Origin: Steinernema hermaphroditum
Taxonomy: Eukaryota > Nematoda > Chromadorea > Rhabditida > Steinernematidae
Direction of reading: 5' to 3'
Assembly: GCA_030435675.1 (NCBI GenBank)
Contig: CM059622.1
Coordinates: forward strand, 7,812,001-7,876,000
Length of the DNA: 64,000 nucleotides
Position numbers and translations under genes: made by a program. Below are positions 28,901-40,161 of the stretch, piece by piece. Every line of letters begins with the position of its first letter. Positions within the stretch are counted from its first letter, which is position 1. Under the pieces are notes generated by a model. The model saw only the letters and a list, made by a program, of their open reading frames with translations, ran no database searches and was not told where the DNA came from.

Positions 28901-31900
28901 AGAGGGATGTATTTCTTCCGAATGTTCCGAGATTCATGACGTTCGTCTGCGACGGCGCCTCCCCCGTCAGCTCGATTCGAACTCTTCTGGAAGATTCGCC
29001 GTCCCGTTTCAGATCCTCTGTCGCCACTCGGCAGCGCCTCAAAGGTCAGTGTTCTCCTCGCGCCCCTCCGAAGAAGACTCCCGTTGCTGGTTCGGAACTT
29101 CGACGTCGCCGTCGTGGCGTCGCCAAAAAAGCGCTCGCGGCGCACTTCCTTTTCGGTACGGCGGATATCGCCCGCCGCCGACGACCTTGAGGGGTCGAGG
29201 GCGCCGCGCGGCTAATTGCCGAGGAGTTCTCACTTTGGAAATATCGGCGGCGAATTACCCGATCGATACTGTCACCCTCGGCGATCCTCTACCCGTGCAC
29301 TTTAGGCCGCGAAAACACGCGCCAAATCCGCGCGATTCTGTTTTCGTCTTTCGGATGACCTTTGTCTACGCCGTGTTTTGAATAAATGGGATTAGAGGGC
29401 CGAAGCGACCGAAGATCTCGTGGAGGGGCGACGTTTAGAAGGTGATTAGGGGTGCGATGATGGGAGATGTTCTGCGAAGGGGAGTCGAATGGAACCCAGG
29501 TGGTCCGCTCGGTCCCTCGCCGAGGGCCTTCGATGGAAACGTCATCGAAGTTTGCACAAAGGATTCGCGCGGAGAATAACATCTGAGTCACTGGAAAGCC
29601 TTTCCCTCGGGGATTTATTGTCCATAAGCGGTTTTATAGCTGTTCTTGTAGAAAATCCATTAGCCGCGTCATCGCCATCCCGAGAACCATCGGATGTTTT
29701 TGTGGCAATCTCGGAAGACAACCAAAGGACCAAAGACCACGAGAGCTCCACAAAGCCCCATGCACTCGAGGTTGACTGACTGAGTCCTGTTTTCGACCAT
29801 GTTTTGTTTCCGATCTGCAGCCAAAGTGCAAATCGAGGACACCTGATGGGAGCTCTTTTCTAGCTAGGCGCGAATGCCAGGACCTTCTTGTGGTGCAGTG
29901 TCATGACAACTCGAAGGGCTTTTTCATCGAGTCACTTCCCTCCCGGACACATCTGCACCATGTTGTGCAGGAAATCGCTTCTCCCTCCCGTGTTGACCCC
30001 TAAACTGCCTTCCTTCCGACGGCGGGTGGGCGCTGTTTTCGCCGAAAACTCCCTTTTGTTTGGCGCCTTCGTTTCGCACTTTCCGCAATTCGACCTAAAC
30101 AACGTCATAGCGACGGATTTCACTGCCTCGACTCGGCGACGGAAACGAATTCGATTTTTGACGTCGAAATGCGCCCGAGGATCGCGTGACGCCTCCAGAA
30201 GGGCCCTCCCAAAACAACTTCCTTCTCGGGACCCGGTGACGTCACCCGATCGCGCCCCTCGATCGATGCGAGCGGATCGCGCCTTCGGGCGTCTTCGCCG
30301 CAGCTGTCAGGAGGTGATCGCGGTTTGTGTTCCCCGTTGTTCGCAATCGTGTCGACTCTCCGATCGGAGACCTTTTGAAATGTTTACGAATCGAGCGCCG
30401 CTTTCGACGACCCAAGAAGTTCCACAAAGAGACCGCCCATGATTTCCGATTCTTTTCTTAGGATTCATTTCGCTGTTTACTATTTGGACCACGTCGAAGA
30501 AGATGTGATAGAACCCGCCAGGTGGTCCGTGCAAACAAAGGACAAATTGGGTTCCCCTCAGGACCCCGGAGGATCCTCCTAGATCCGATCCCTTCCTTCC
30601 AGAAGACGAACTCGTTCTATCTCGATCGTTTCCTTTTATTCTCCTTTCTTTTTTCGTCCCGTGACGTCTCAGTCGCGTCGGGACCGCACGTCGCGCAATC
30701 TAAAAACCCCGAGGACGCTTCCATAATTCATCGCCTCGGCGTCCAAAAGGGAAACTCGGCGTTTCCGCTGAGTCACGCCTCTGACTCACCTTCTTCGCCC
30801 TCGGCACTCTCGGCGCCCTCCCGCAAATATTTTGAGAAGAAACAGATGTTTTCGTGCCGGGAGCGTCAATCAACCGATCGTTGCGGGACCTTGTTTGTCA
30901 CTTCCCCGCTCGCGCCCCATTGATCACCGCCTGTTTACCTTCTCGCCTCCTTCGGCCCTCCGAGGCGCGCCCACTTTGTCTCTAATTGATATTCGGCGTG
31001 CGCGCCCCCGGCCCTCTCATCGCCGAGCCCCCGGCCCAACTCGCGCAGTCCTAATCGTCTTACCATGGCCTCCGATGCCGTCAGCAGTCACATGACGGCG
31101 AGCGGCGCCGAAATAAAGCGATTCGCCGCGCGATGACGTCGCCACCCGATCAGCACGCCCGTGCAGGAACTCCTGCCAAGACCCTCCGCGCCAATTAGGG
31201 CCCACGTGAGCGGAGGCTGGAAAGAGTGTTCCTCGATTCGCACTTTTGTTTTCGAGGCGAATATTTAATTCCTCGCGAAATTGGACCCTCGAAGACCTTT
31301 CTGCTCCTTCTTCGGGTGACGTCACCACCCTGAAGGGCCTATTTATAGCGTCCCGCGTGGAAATACCTCCGAATGCAATTAGCGTCGATCGTGCGGGGGT
31401 CTCACCGCGACGTCGCCGGGCCTGCACGGCGTAAAGGAAGGATTTGTTTGCGCCGCGACCTTTCCTTCCCTAACGAGCTGTGTGGATCCTCCGGAAACAT
31501 CCCTTCCGAGTCGGCGCCTCTCGGAGACTCTTGACGGCGCTAAGCCCTAATCTCTCGATGCGCTCCGAATTAGAGCCAATTTTTGGTGTCGCCCGTGGCA
31601 TTTCGCGCGGCAATTGTTTGTTTTCGCCGTTCCAAGAAGGGGGATTCTGATGAGGGTATTCCGAGAAGCGTCCCGGACGGAAGAGCAGGCCTGAGGACGA
31701 ATCTGCGCATCTTGACCGGATGCTGTTTTCGTCGTTTTATGTGTAAAAGAAGCAGTGTCTTCGCGCGGAAACCAGTGGGGCGTCCCTGGAAGCACAAAAC
31801 ACGTGTACTCACCAGCTGACTCCTCCACAGTATCTAGTGCTTAGTAGTTCGTCGCGGTTATCAGCTTCTTCTGCTCGAGCGCCCTTATCCAATCAGTGAC

Positions 31901-34135
31901 ACTTTCCCACGAAAACAGCTCTCGAGGACTGCTCGGCGCCTTTCAGAAGTACATCTTCTTGCGTCCCTTTTTATCCCTTACGCCGTTCTAATTCGATTTC
32001 GCGGCGCCATTTCAATTGCGGCAAACTCTCGGTAGGCGACTTTCGAATTGTGTCCCGGAAGGACACTTTCTATTTTCGGCCCTTCTAATTGTGTTGTTGA
32101 CTCTGAGGAGATCTCTATTTATAAGCTTTTGTTCGCGAGAGTCCCTAGAATGCGTCATCTGACTGGCGCTAACCTGTCCGTCCGTCGATGACTCTTTTTG
32201 TCTGGCCCTCCTGCGCCATTTTCGAACGTTGCCTTTTCGGCTGTTTTCCATCGCCGCCGGCGGTCCTCCAAAAACAACAATCCGCTCCTCGGCGGCGCAA
32301 CCTCGCCGACTTCGCATAACTTCTCCGATGACGTAGGCGCGCGTGTGGAATCCTCTCGGCCACGCATAATGAAAAAACAGCTCGCGCGACATTTAAGTGT
32401 TTTTGCAGAAACGGACTCGGGCCCGCCGGCGCGTCTGCTTTTCGCTTTCGCCTCCGAAATAAGAAGAAAACTAGTTGTTCATCACTCGCTCCCAATTGGC
32501 CCGCGCGCGCGAAATCGTCGTCGTCATGATACGCGCGAAACCTGATCCTCGCCTCCAGCAGTTTTCCTCCATCTAAACTTTCTTCCAAAAGGACTTCTTA
32601 TGCGCCGCGGGCGGCGGCCCCTTCCGGAAGCTGATCTCTCCACGTTGCAGCCGACATCATTATAGGCTATCCCCGGCGGCGACCAATCGCCTAGGAAGCG
32701 ATTAGCCACCGCTGTCAGCGCCGTGTTCTACATGCGCATTAAGTAATTGATACACCGCCGAGTGGCCGTCGCGCGACGATCAGAAGAAGCGGCGGCGGCG
32801 AATCGCAGGAGTGCGCAGCGATGGCGCGGCGGAGGGCCCGGCCGCAGTCATTGTTTTCGCCGCGGAGTCATTAAAATCGATTATTTATAAAACAGCATCG
32901 CCCCAGGAATGGAGTTGTTTTGAGGGCGGACCTCCACTGGCCCTCCCAGCGGCACTTGGAGGGACAGTGCAGGGCGCGCTGTGTTGTCTTCTTGTAATTG
33001 TGCTCCGATTAACCGTTGTGGTGACAAAGACGGGCTGCGAGGAGAAGATGTGTGTCGCGCGGAGGGCGACGAGGAGACGATCCGATCGGGGAGCGAGCGC
33101 CATTTGTTGTTTGACGACAGCGATAGGTGCGAGTGAGGCGCGGTGGTCCCACTGGGTGGCGTCGCCCGCACAGTCCTCTGACTCCTTTCACGGCGCTCCT
33201 TGTGGCATCCGCCGCCCAACAGGTTATAATAATGGGACAATGACGCGCGTGCGGCGGCTGGAGGAACGGACGATCGCTGCCGGCGGCGCTGTGGTCGCGG
33301 CTGTGTACGCGCGACAGCGCTCGATCGGTCGCCCGAAGAAATCGTTATTATAGCCATCTCATCGCTCCTCGCAGCAGCATGTTGTCTTCTCCGGCCGTTC
33401 TCTGCGCCCGCCTCTGCTCGTCTCGCATCTCTCCTTTCCGCGCGCCCTCTCCATCTCTCCGCTCGTTTATTTCATGACATTTTCCATAATCCGTTTAGAG
33501 TGCTGGTGGCGCTCCTCGCAGCAACAACGCTCGCTCCTCGCCGCCGCTTCGCGAGTCGTGTTTGATTATGATTATTACATATGCCCGCCAGTCGCCCGGC
33601 CGCCACCGAGCCCTCCTCGGGCCTTCCTCTCCCGCGCGTCACATTCTTCTTCCATCAGCAGCGCAGCTATTAGGATAGCCGTCGGCGGTGGCCGACTCCG
33701 CCCCGGCGATTCCCGACGCCGGCCTGATCCCCGTCCGCCACTCAATTCCATTCCCGCCGAGGCGTTGCGCTTTTCGCCTCAATTAAATCATTATCGCGCC
33801 GTTTATGCGACGATCGCGCTTCTGTCAAACGACGACGCGTCGATCAGGCGCTGCTGATTACCGGGCGCGCCAAACCGATCAGCTGTTGCTGTTATGGGGC
33901 GGTGCAAACAGTTTGTTTACGTTGTTATTGGTCGGGTTTTCGCGAGGCGATCGATCGTTCCGCGAGCTGTCGTTGTGGTCGTTGTGGCGTGCACCACTCG
34001 TGGCGTGCGTCTTCCTGGTATGCGTGACGGTGATTAAGTGGTTAACGCGGTCGTTCGTTTGTTGCAGAGAAGAGACCTGAAAAGAACCAAAAGACGACTA
34101 TCGATTCACTCGGCTGCACTGTCCGGCCTGACATT
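28901..34135 (+). promoter_or_regulatory. long GC-rich non-coding region upstream of lin-59, CRE-like sites
   Basis: 5.2 kb without a supportable exon. Perfect palindromic CRE/ATF sites TGACGTCA occur at 30237-30244 and 31317-31324, with further TGACGT half sites at 30662, 31134 and 32329. Such palindromes are bound by CREB/ATF bZIP factors in animals. A 5' UTR intron is plausible just before the gene (GTATGCGTGACGG near 34018 to ...GTTTGTTGCAG near 34067). Whether the sites serve lin-59 is unknown. Confidence 0.4.
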
Positions 34136-34165
34136 ATGGGTTGCGGACGTCCGAAGAAAGCATGA
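34136..34165 (+). promoter_or_regulatory. nine-codon upstream ORF overlapping lin-59 start
   Basis: The upstream ATG at 34136 encodes MGCGRPKKA and stops at TGA 34163-34165, which overlaps the lin-59 ATG at 34162 as ATGA. If both lie in the mature mRNA, this would allow translational control by reinitiation. That depends on the unknown transcript start and on any trans-splicing. Confidence 0.45.
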
Positions 34166-37100
34166 ACTTCGAAGCAGTTCCTTGTATGTTCAAACAAACG
34201 GTAGATGGCAACGAATCGTCCTATGTCGGTCTTCTCATCCGTCCTTCCACGCAAGCGTCTTCAGCATCAAGTAGCTCCCAAACGGCGACGTACCAGCAGC
34301 CGATCGCCGCAGCGAAGCCTCAGCAGAATCCCCCGAACGGTCAAACTTCGTTGCATCCACCGATACAGAGTTGCACGACGTCGCCGTCCGGCAACTACGC
34401 CGCCGTGCAGCCTCGGCGTTCGCTTCAGGCGGCTACTTCCACCAGTGGTGGCTGTGTAAACACGAACAACGCCTTTTACTCCCAGAAGCAACTGCAGCCG
34501 CGACCGAGCGCCCATGCGCAGCAAGAACACCAAGCGCCTTATATGCAGCACCAACTACAGCAGCAGGCGTGCACGTCGACGCATTCAGGTTGGTTTCAGC
34601 GCTCGTTGGGAATTAGGGTTTACACTCGTTTACTCTTTCCAGTCTCGAACTGTTCAACCGCGGGCGGTTGGACAAGTACCCACCAGGCCCAACAGCCCCT
34701 TCTGGGACAGCAACCGCAAATGCTCCAGCAGCAGCAGCTTGTGCACCAACAGCAGGGCAGCCAGTGGAGCAGTCCCGATTTCGAGAGGGCCAGCTCCTCC
34801 TCCTGGGGAGCTTCGTATTCTGCAGAGGCGAGAAACCATCAGTGGAAGCACAACGGCAACAACAGCACGGGCCACCTCTCTCAGCTAACCGCCATCCAGC
34901 TGTCTCCGATTGCTCACCAGTCGTATCCTTCGAGTCAGTGGGATAGTCAGCAGCCCTCCACTTCCCAACAACCCGCTTCCGCGAAGCGACGAAACTCTAA
35001 GAACCACTCCACCCCTCAGGTTCGTCTGTCTTCCTTTCCACGACCGCTCCCCGTTTCAGGTGCCACAGCAGATCTCCAGAAGCTCCGATGCCTTCTCCGC
35101 TACTCACCATTCCCGGCCGACCGGCGCAATCCCGAGCGGAGCTCTTCCGCCGATCAGTTCCATCACCCGGCAGTCGCCTCTCAAGTGCTCCTCCTCAGTC
35201 GGTCCATCCTCCACTCCGATGCTTGGTCACTACAGCAACACCAACGCCCAAAGCAACGGCTACGCCGGATACCCACCGTCAACGCTTTCGGAGAATCAGA
35301 ACTTCTACGGCCAGCAGCAGCAGCATTCCTACCACCAGAATCAGCTGTACCACCAGCAGCGTCAACAACAGCAGCATCATCATCGAATCCAGCCTCCTCC
35401 ACAGTACCCGCAAATGCAGCCGTCACAGCAGCAGCATTTCCCGCAGCAAATGTCTTCTGGTTTACAAACGGGGTACCCAGCTGCTAACCAACACCAGTGG
35501 ATCTCCCCCCTCCCAGCAAACAGTTCGGCTACCCCAGATAGCGGAATCCAATCAATTGGTGACTCCCCCCATTCGACGAATCCGTACACGCCTCCGATCG
35601 TCTCCCCCTACACTCAGCAAATGGCAAGCGTCGAGGAGCGCGAGAAGGCGCTTCCACCGTCTCTCGACGCAAACGAGTACGCGGACATGCCGAAGTTAAT
35701 GCCGATGAACCAAATGGAGGAACTTCCCGAAGAAGACGACTTCGAGGAGTCCGGACCCCCGAACATTGCTGGAATCCCCGACTGCACCACGGCGTCGCCC
35801 CTCGTGGAGCAAACATCATGTGAATCCACCCCGTGCACCCCCAAGTGTGCGTCAGCGACGCCGTCCGTGGAGATCCACGCCGGAATGAACACGAAAGAGG
35901 TCACACAGCAACTGGTGCTCACCTTCGGCGAGCAGAGGATTAAGGAGATGGCACAACTGCTTCACTCGCAGTCCAACAAAATCCAGGCCGATTCAAGTAC
36001 CCCGGCGCCCGACAGCACCACGAGCGGCGAAGTCGAACACTGCGGCGTCTTCGCGTCGCCGGCGCCTTCAGATGAAGATTTCTGTGCATCGCAGGAGACG
36101 CCGACGACCATTGTGGAACAGAAACCCGACCCGAAGATCGACGAAGAGGCGCTGCGAGAGAAGGACAAGGCCGAAGCGCGACGAAGGCTTCTGCAGCACC
36201 GGAAGAACGTCCGCGAAAAGACAAGAAGGACATTTGACCGTTTGCTCGAGAACTTCGAAGACGACTGGTCGGGATTTTCCCTGGGGGAGTTCACTCCTCG
36301 AGAGAAACCCGTCTTCGCCTCTCTCGACTGGTCGGCAGTCAGCTCCAGGCTCACTGAGATGAAGGAGAAGAAGGCTGAAAAGGAGAGCCGGAAGAGAAAG
36401 TACTCCTTGGCCGACGCGAAAACGGTGGACAAGAAGACGAAGCCCGGCAGAAAGAGAAGATTGGGAAGTGACGCTGGTGCTGGAAAGTACGAGGCTGCCC
36501 CTTTTACCATCCAATCGTAAGCTTTTTATCACTGGGAAAGACGCTAATCTTCCTTCCAGGACGTCGAGCAAAAAGTCGGCTAGCGAGCGGAGAGCATCGG
36601 CGTCGAAGAAGACTCGCGTAGCGACTTCAGAGAGGCCGCAGGGTCACGACTACCAGAAGATCCGATCGAACACGGTCGTTGACGCCCCTCAGAGGATGGA
36701 CGACTCGGAGCCGTGCGAGTGCGACGCGCAGTGCTTCTGTTCGGAGAAGGCGAAGTGCTTCCATCGGGAGAGGCGCATCGAGTGCACGCCCTCCAACTGC
36801 ACCCTCCACAATGTGTGCCTGAACCGCCGCATCTACAATAACCAAACGATTACGGATCTGGTGAAGTCGACGAAGGCCGACGAGTCGATGTGCCTCCGCA
36901 CGGGCGTCGACATCCACCGCGGCGAGTACGTCTGCGAGTACGTTGGCGAAGTCGTCTCCAGGGCGCGATTTGAAGCTCGATTCGCCTCCGAGTATGGCTC
37001 GTGGCGCCACCACTACGCTATGGCGCTAACGCCGGACTTCGTCGTTGACGCCTACAGACGAGGCAACATCTCCCGCTTCATCAACCACTCCTGCAAGCCG

Positions 37101-38909
37101 AACTGTGTGACGCAGACATGGCTCGTCAACGGCATCCATCGTCTCGGAATCTTCGCTGCGCACGAGATCCAGGCGGGCGAGGAGCTCACTATTGACTATG
37201 CCGGTGTTCACGTGTCGCCTCTGAATCCCCCGCAAAAGTGCTTGTGTGGAACGAAGACGTGCCGCGGTTTCATCGTGCCGCCCCCAGGAGACCTGCAAGA
37301 TCCCGAATCGTCTTCAACCAAGGCGCTCTCCCCGAAACAACGGAAACTTGTCAACTCGAAGCAGCTGTTCCTCTTCAGGAATCTGCGACGCAAGGAGCGG
37401 AATCCGAAAGCCACTTTCAAGACCCACGCGAAAGAGAAGACAGCACTTTGGCGGATTCTGAACGACGTTGTCGACTTCGGAGTGAAGAACGATTGTTTCA
37501 CGAAGCGCCGCGTGCCTCAAATCCGCTACAAAGTGCTTCTGGTGAGTAATTCACTCAGAACTCGGTCATCTCTCGTTTTCAGCTTCTCAGGCATACGCGA
37601 AAGTCGTGTCCCACGTCGGAACTCGTCGAGCGCTTCGAGGCCGTCTTCCGCACAGAGCTTGACATCGCGACTTGCTCCTCCGATCGCCGCCGCGCTGAAT
37701 CCCTCCGAACGTACTACGCAAGTCTCAAGAAAGCTTCGGAGTTCTTCCGGAACATCTCAAAGAACACGAAGGAGAAGGTGATGCCCTCGAAGACGGACCT
37801 TTCCTACATGGATTCTACGCACCTCGTCGGCTCCTACAACCCCGACGAGTCGACGATAGAACTCGCGGCGACGGCGAATCCCGATGAGCAGGACGTCGTG
37901 CGGTGTATCTGCGGCATCCTCGACGAAGACGGCACGATGGTGCAGTGCGACTGTTGCCACTTCTGGTTGCACTCCGATTGCCTCGGCAAGAAGCAACCGA
38001 AGGACAACGATGACTTCACTTGCCGTTTCTGTGAGAAGGAGCTTCGGACGACGCCCGCCGTCGACATCGTTCTTCGCCCACAGCCGGACATCCGTCTCGA
38101 GGGCTGCGTGTATTACCGTACCCTCGTGAACTCCCGCGGTATCCAGGTGCGCATCAACGAGACCGTTTACGTGGAGCGTCTCCCCGACGACAAGCATAAG
38201 GCAGCCCTCAAGAAGCTTCACGAGTGCGTCGGGAAGTCGTCGAAGCTCTCGAAGAAGGACGCCGCCAAGAAGGCCGCCGCGCGCCCATCGGTCCCGGTCC
38301 CACCGAGGACCAATACCTTCGAGCGACGCGACCTACGGATCTTCCGCGTGGAACGCCTCTTCCGTGGACCTAACGACGAGCCGTTCGTCTTCGGGTGCTA
38401 CTACGCGCGACCCCACGAGACCTTCTGTGACTCGACCCGCCTCTTCTACAAGAACGAGCTCTTCTGGACACCGCTCTTCGACACGCTTCCTCTGGAGGCG
38501 GTCGTCGGCCGGTGCCTCGTACTCGAACCTACCATCTTCGTCGAGGGGCGTCCTAAGCTGCCGAAATACCGTGAGGATGACGTATTCATCTGCGAGTACC
38601 AGATCGACAAGCAGCAGCGCAGCTTCGAGAAGATCAACTCTAAGAACCGCTACTACATCAACACGCAGCCTTACGTCTTCGATCGGTTCAAGACCCCTCT
38701 GCAGCCCAAACGCAACTTCACGGTGAGTCGCTTCCGCCTACCACAGCCCTGACCCTCGTTTTCAGCCCTTTCTCGTGGGATCGAATCGCGCCGCCGAGAA
38801 GTCCGAAGCGAAGGAGAAGCGCGACATAACCGTCCGCAAGCTGAGCGCCGACCGTCTCTCCTCCATCGTCCACCTTCTCTCCAAGTCGCTTCCTCAGCGA
38901 AACCCTTGA
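34162..38909 (+). CDS. lin-59: ASH1-type histone methyltransferase (AWS-SET-PHD-BAH)
   Basis: Six exons: 34162-34588, 34643-35019, 35060-36516, 36560-37541, 37583-38722, 38766-38909; 1,508 aa, phases agree. The N-terminal 700 residues are Gln/Ser/Pro-rich with poly-Gln and no fold I recognise. From about residue 860: AWS cysteines (CECDAQCFCSEKAKCF, CTPSNC), SET (GEYVCEYVGEVVSRARFEAR, RFINHSCKPNC, ELTIDYAG), post-SET (CLCGTKTCRGF), then PHD (CICGILDEDG, CDCCHFWLHSDCLG) and BAH (FRVERLFRGPNDEPFVFGCY). This order is that of ASH1/ASH1L, an H3K36 methyltransferase that keeps genes active; C. elegans LIN-59 is the ASH1 homologue. The bromodomain of ASH1L is not evident between SET and PHD. The nuclear role is inferred. 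A short upstream ORF overlaps the start. Confidence 0.95.
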
Positions 38910-39223
38910 ATGCCACGATTCGCCTTTGTACAGTTCTTGTTGACCTCTCTCTGTTGTTGTTCTCCCGAGTGTTCTCCTCAGTTCGCGTTTACCGTCCGCA
39001 TTCGAACTCCCTCTCGTGTAAATAGTTGTTTCCCCAATCCCATCGAGTTCTCCTTCACACATTATTGATATTTAACAGCGATCCGAGTCATCGTTCCGAT
39101 GACCTACGATTACGATGTAGAAGAAGTAAAAATTAATATTTTCTAGCACCGTTTATCCTTTGGCTACCTCAGGTAACCTCTTTGAGAGGAAAGATTAGTA
39201 TGTGCTTAGTAATAGATTATAAG

Positions 39224-40113
39224 CGTTCTCACTCGTGTCGCGGTGGCGAGCGGTCGGTCCCTCCGGTCGCTCTCTGAGTGTCTGGTTTGGTCAGATGGCA
39301 AACCCTGTGGCATGTATGAGTTTTCCGGCTTTCAGAGGGAATTGGGACACCCGTGGCCGTATTCTGTTCCTTCCCGGGAACCTCCCGGGAGCTTCCCAGT
39401 TGCTTCCCAGTTGCTTCCCACCCTTCCCAGTTGGGTGGGAAGTGGGAAGCGGTATTCAATAAACTGGGAAAACTTCCCAGTTGCTTCCCACTCCTCCCAC
39501 CTACATGTGGCTGGAAATGACTAAAAAACAGTAAAACGCGCAAAATTAGCACAAAATGGCCACAGAAATCATCAGCAATGACGATATGATACAAAGTTCC
39601 CACTGGGAACTTGCCCACTTTGTATTGAATACCATTTTTGCCCACTGGGCAACTTCCCACTGGGAAGTGGGTGGGAAGCGCTTCCCGGGAGGTTCCTATT
39701 CCCAGTGAACAGAATACGGCCAATAGTCCGTAGTCCCACCACCGCTGACAACAAGATGTCCGACGCCAGGAATCCGACAGCGCGAGATGTCATCCCGAAG
39801 GTCGCCGACGCCCTGAGGATACCACCAGCACCGAATATGCAACTCCCGGAACATGGACTCATCTCTCCGAGGCAGATGCGAGCTCCGAAGCTACCCCAGT
39901 GGTCCAAACGCCCGCGAAGAAGATGTTCCACCGCCATTTCCGAAGTTTTGCCGATTCACAGATGCCCCGTGAAGTGCGCCGTCTACGACCGGCTCGACAT
40001 CAACGCTACGCCAAGGATGAAGCATGCAGCAATGAGACATCCTCTGCTTGTCTATTATTCGGTGTCATGCAAGGCGAAATGCCTTTGAGTCGTGAATAAA
40101 GTCAATTCAAGTC
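39224..40113 (+). mobile_element. short RTE derivative with target duplication
   Basis: Flanked by a perfect 13-bp repeat AATAGATTATAAG (39211-39223 and 40114-40126). The start GGCGAGCGGTCGGTCCCTCC resembles the 5' end of the LINE at 2770. The end is GTGAATAAAGTCAATTCAAG followed by TCAA, a tail of short repeats. The body encodes FHRHFRSFADSQMPREVRRL but no RT. It sits between the converging 3' ends of lin-59 and the aminotransferase gene and carries a foldback element inside. Confidence 0.8.
39355..39721. mobile_element. foldback element nested in the RTE derivative
   Basis: Perfect ends GGCCGTATTCTGTTC and GAACAGAATACGGCC at 39355-39369 and 39707-39721, followed inward by CCCGGGAACCTCCCGGGA-type palindromes and many alternations of CCCAGTTG/CCCACTGGG around a unique AT-rich centre. 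The 367 bp would form a strong hairpin. No ORF. Confidence 0.8.
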
Positions 40114-40161
40114 AATAGATTATAAGACACTAAACGACACTTGAGCTATCTACAGGGCGGA

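Noticed and set aside
28885..29190. Possible exon with Arg/Pro-rich product upstream of lin-59
   Set aside because: No domain, no consistent splice phase with lin-59, composition explained by GC-rich DNA.
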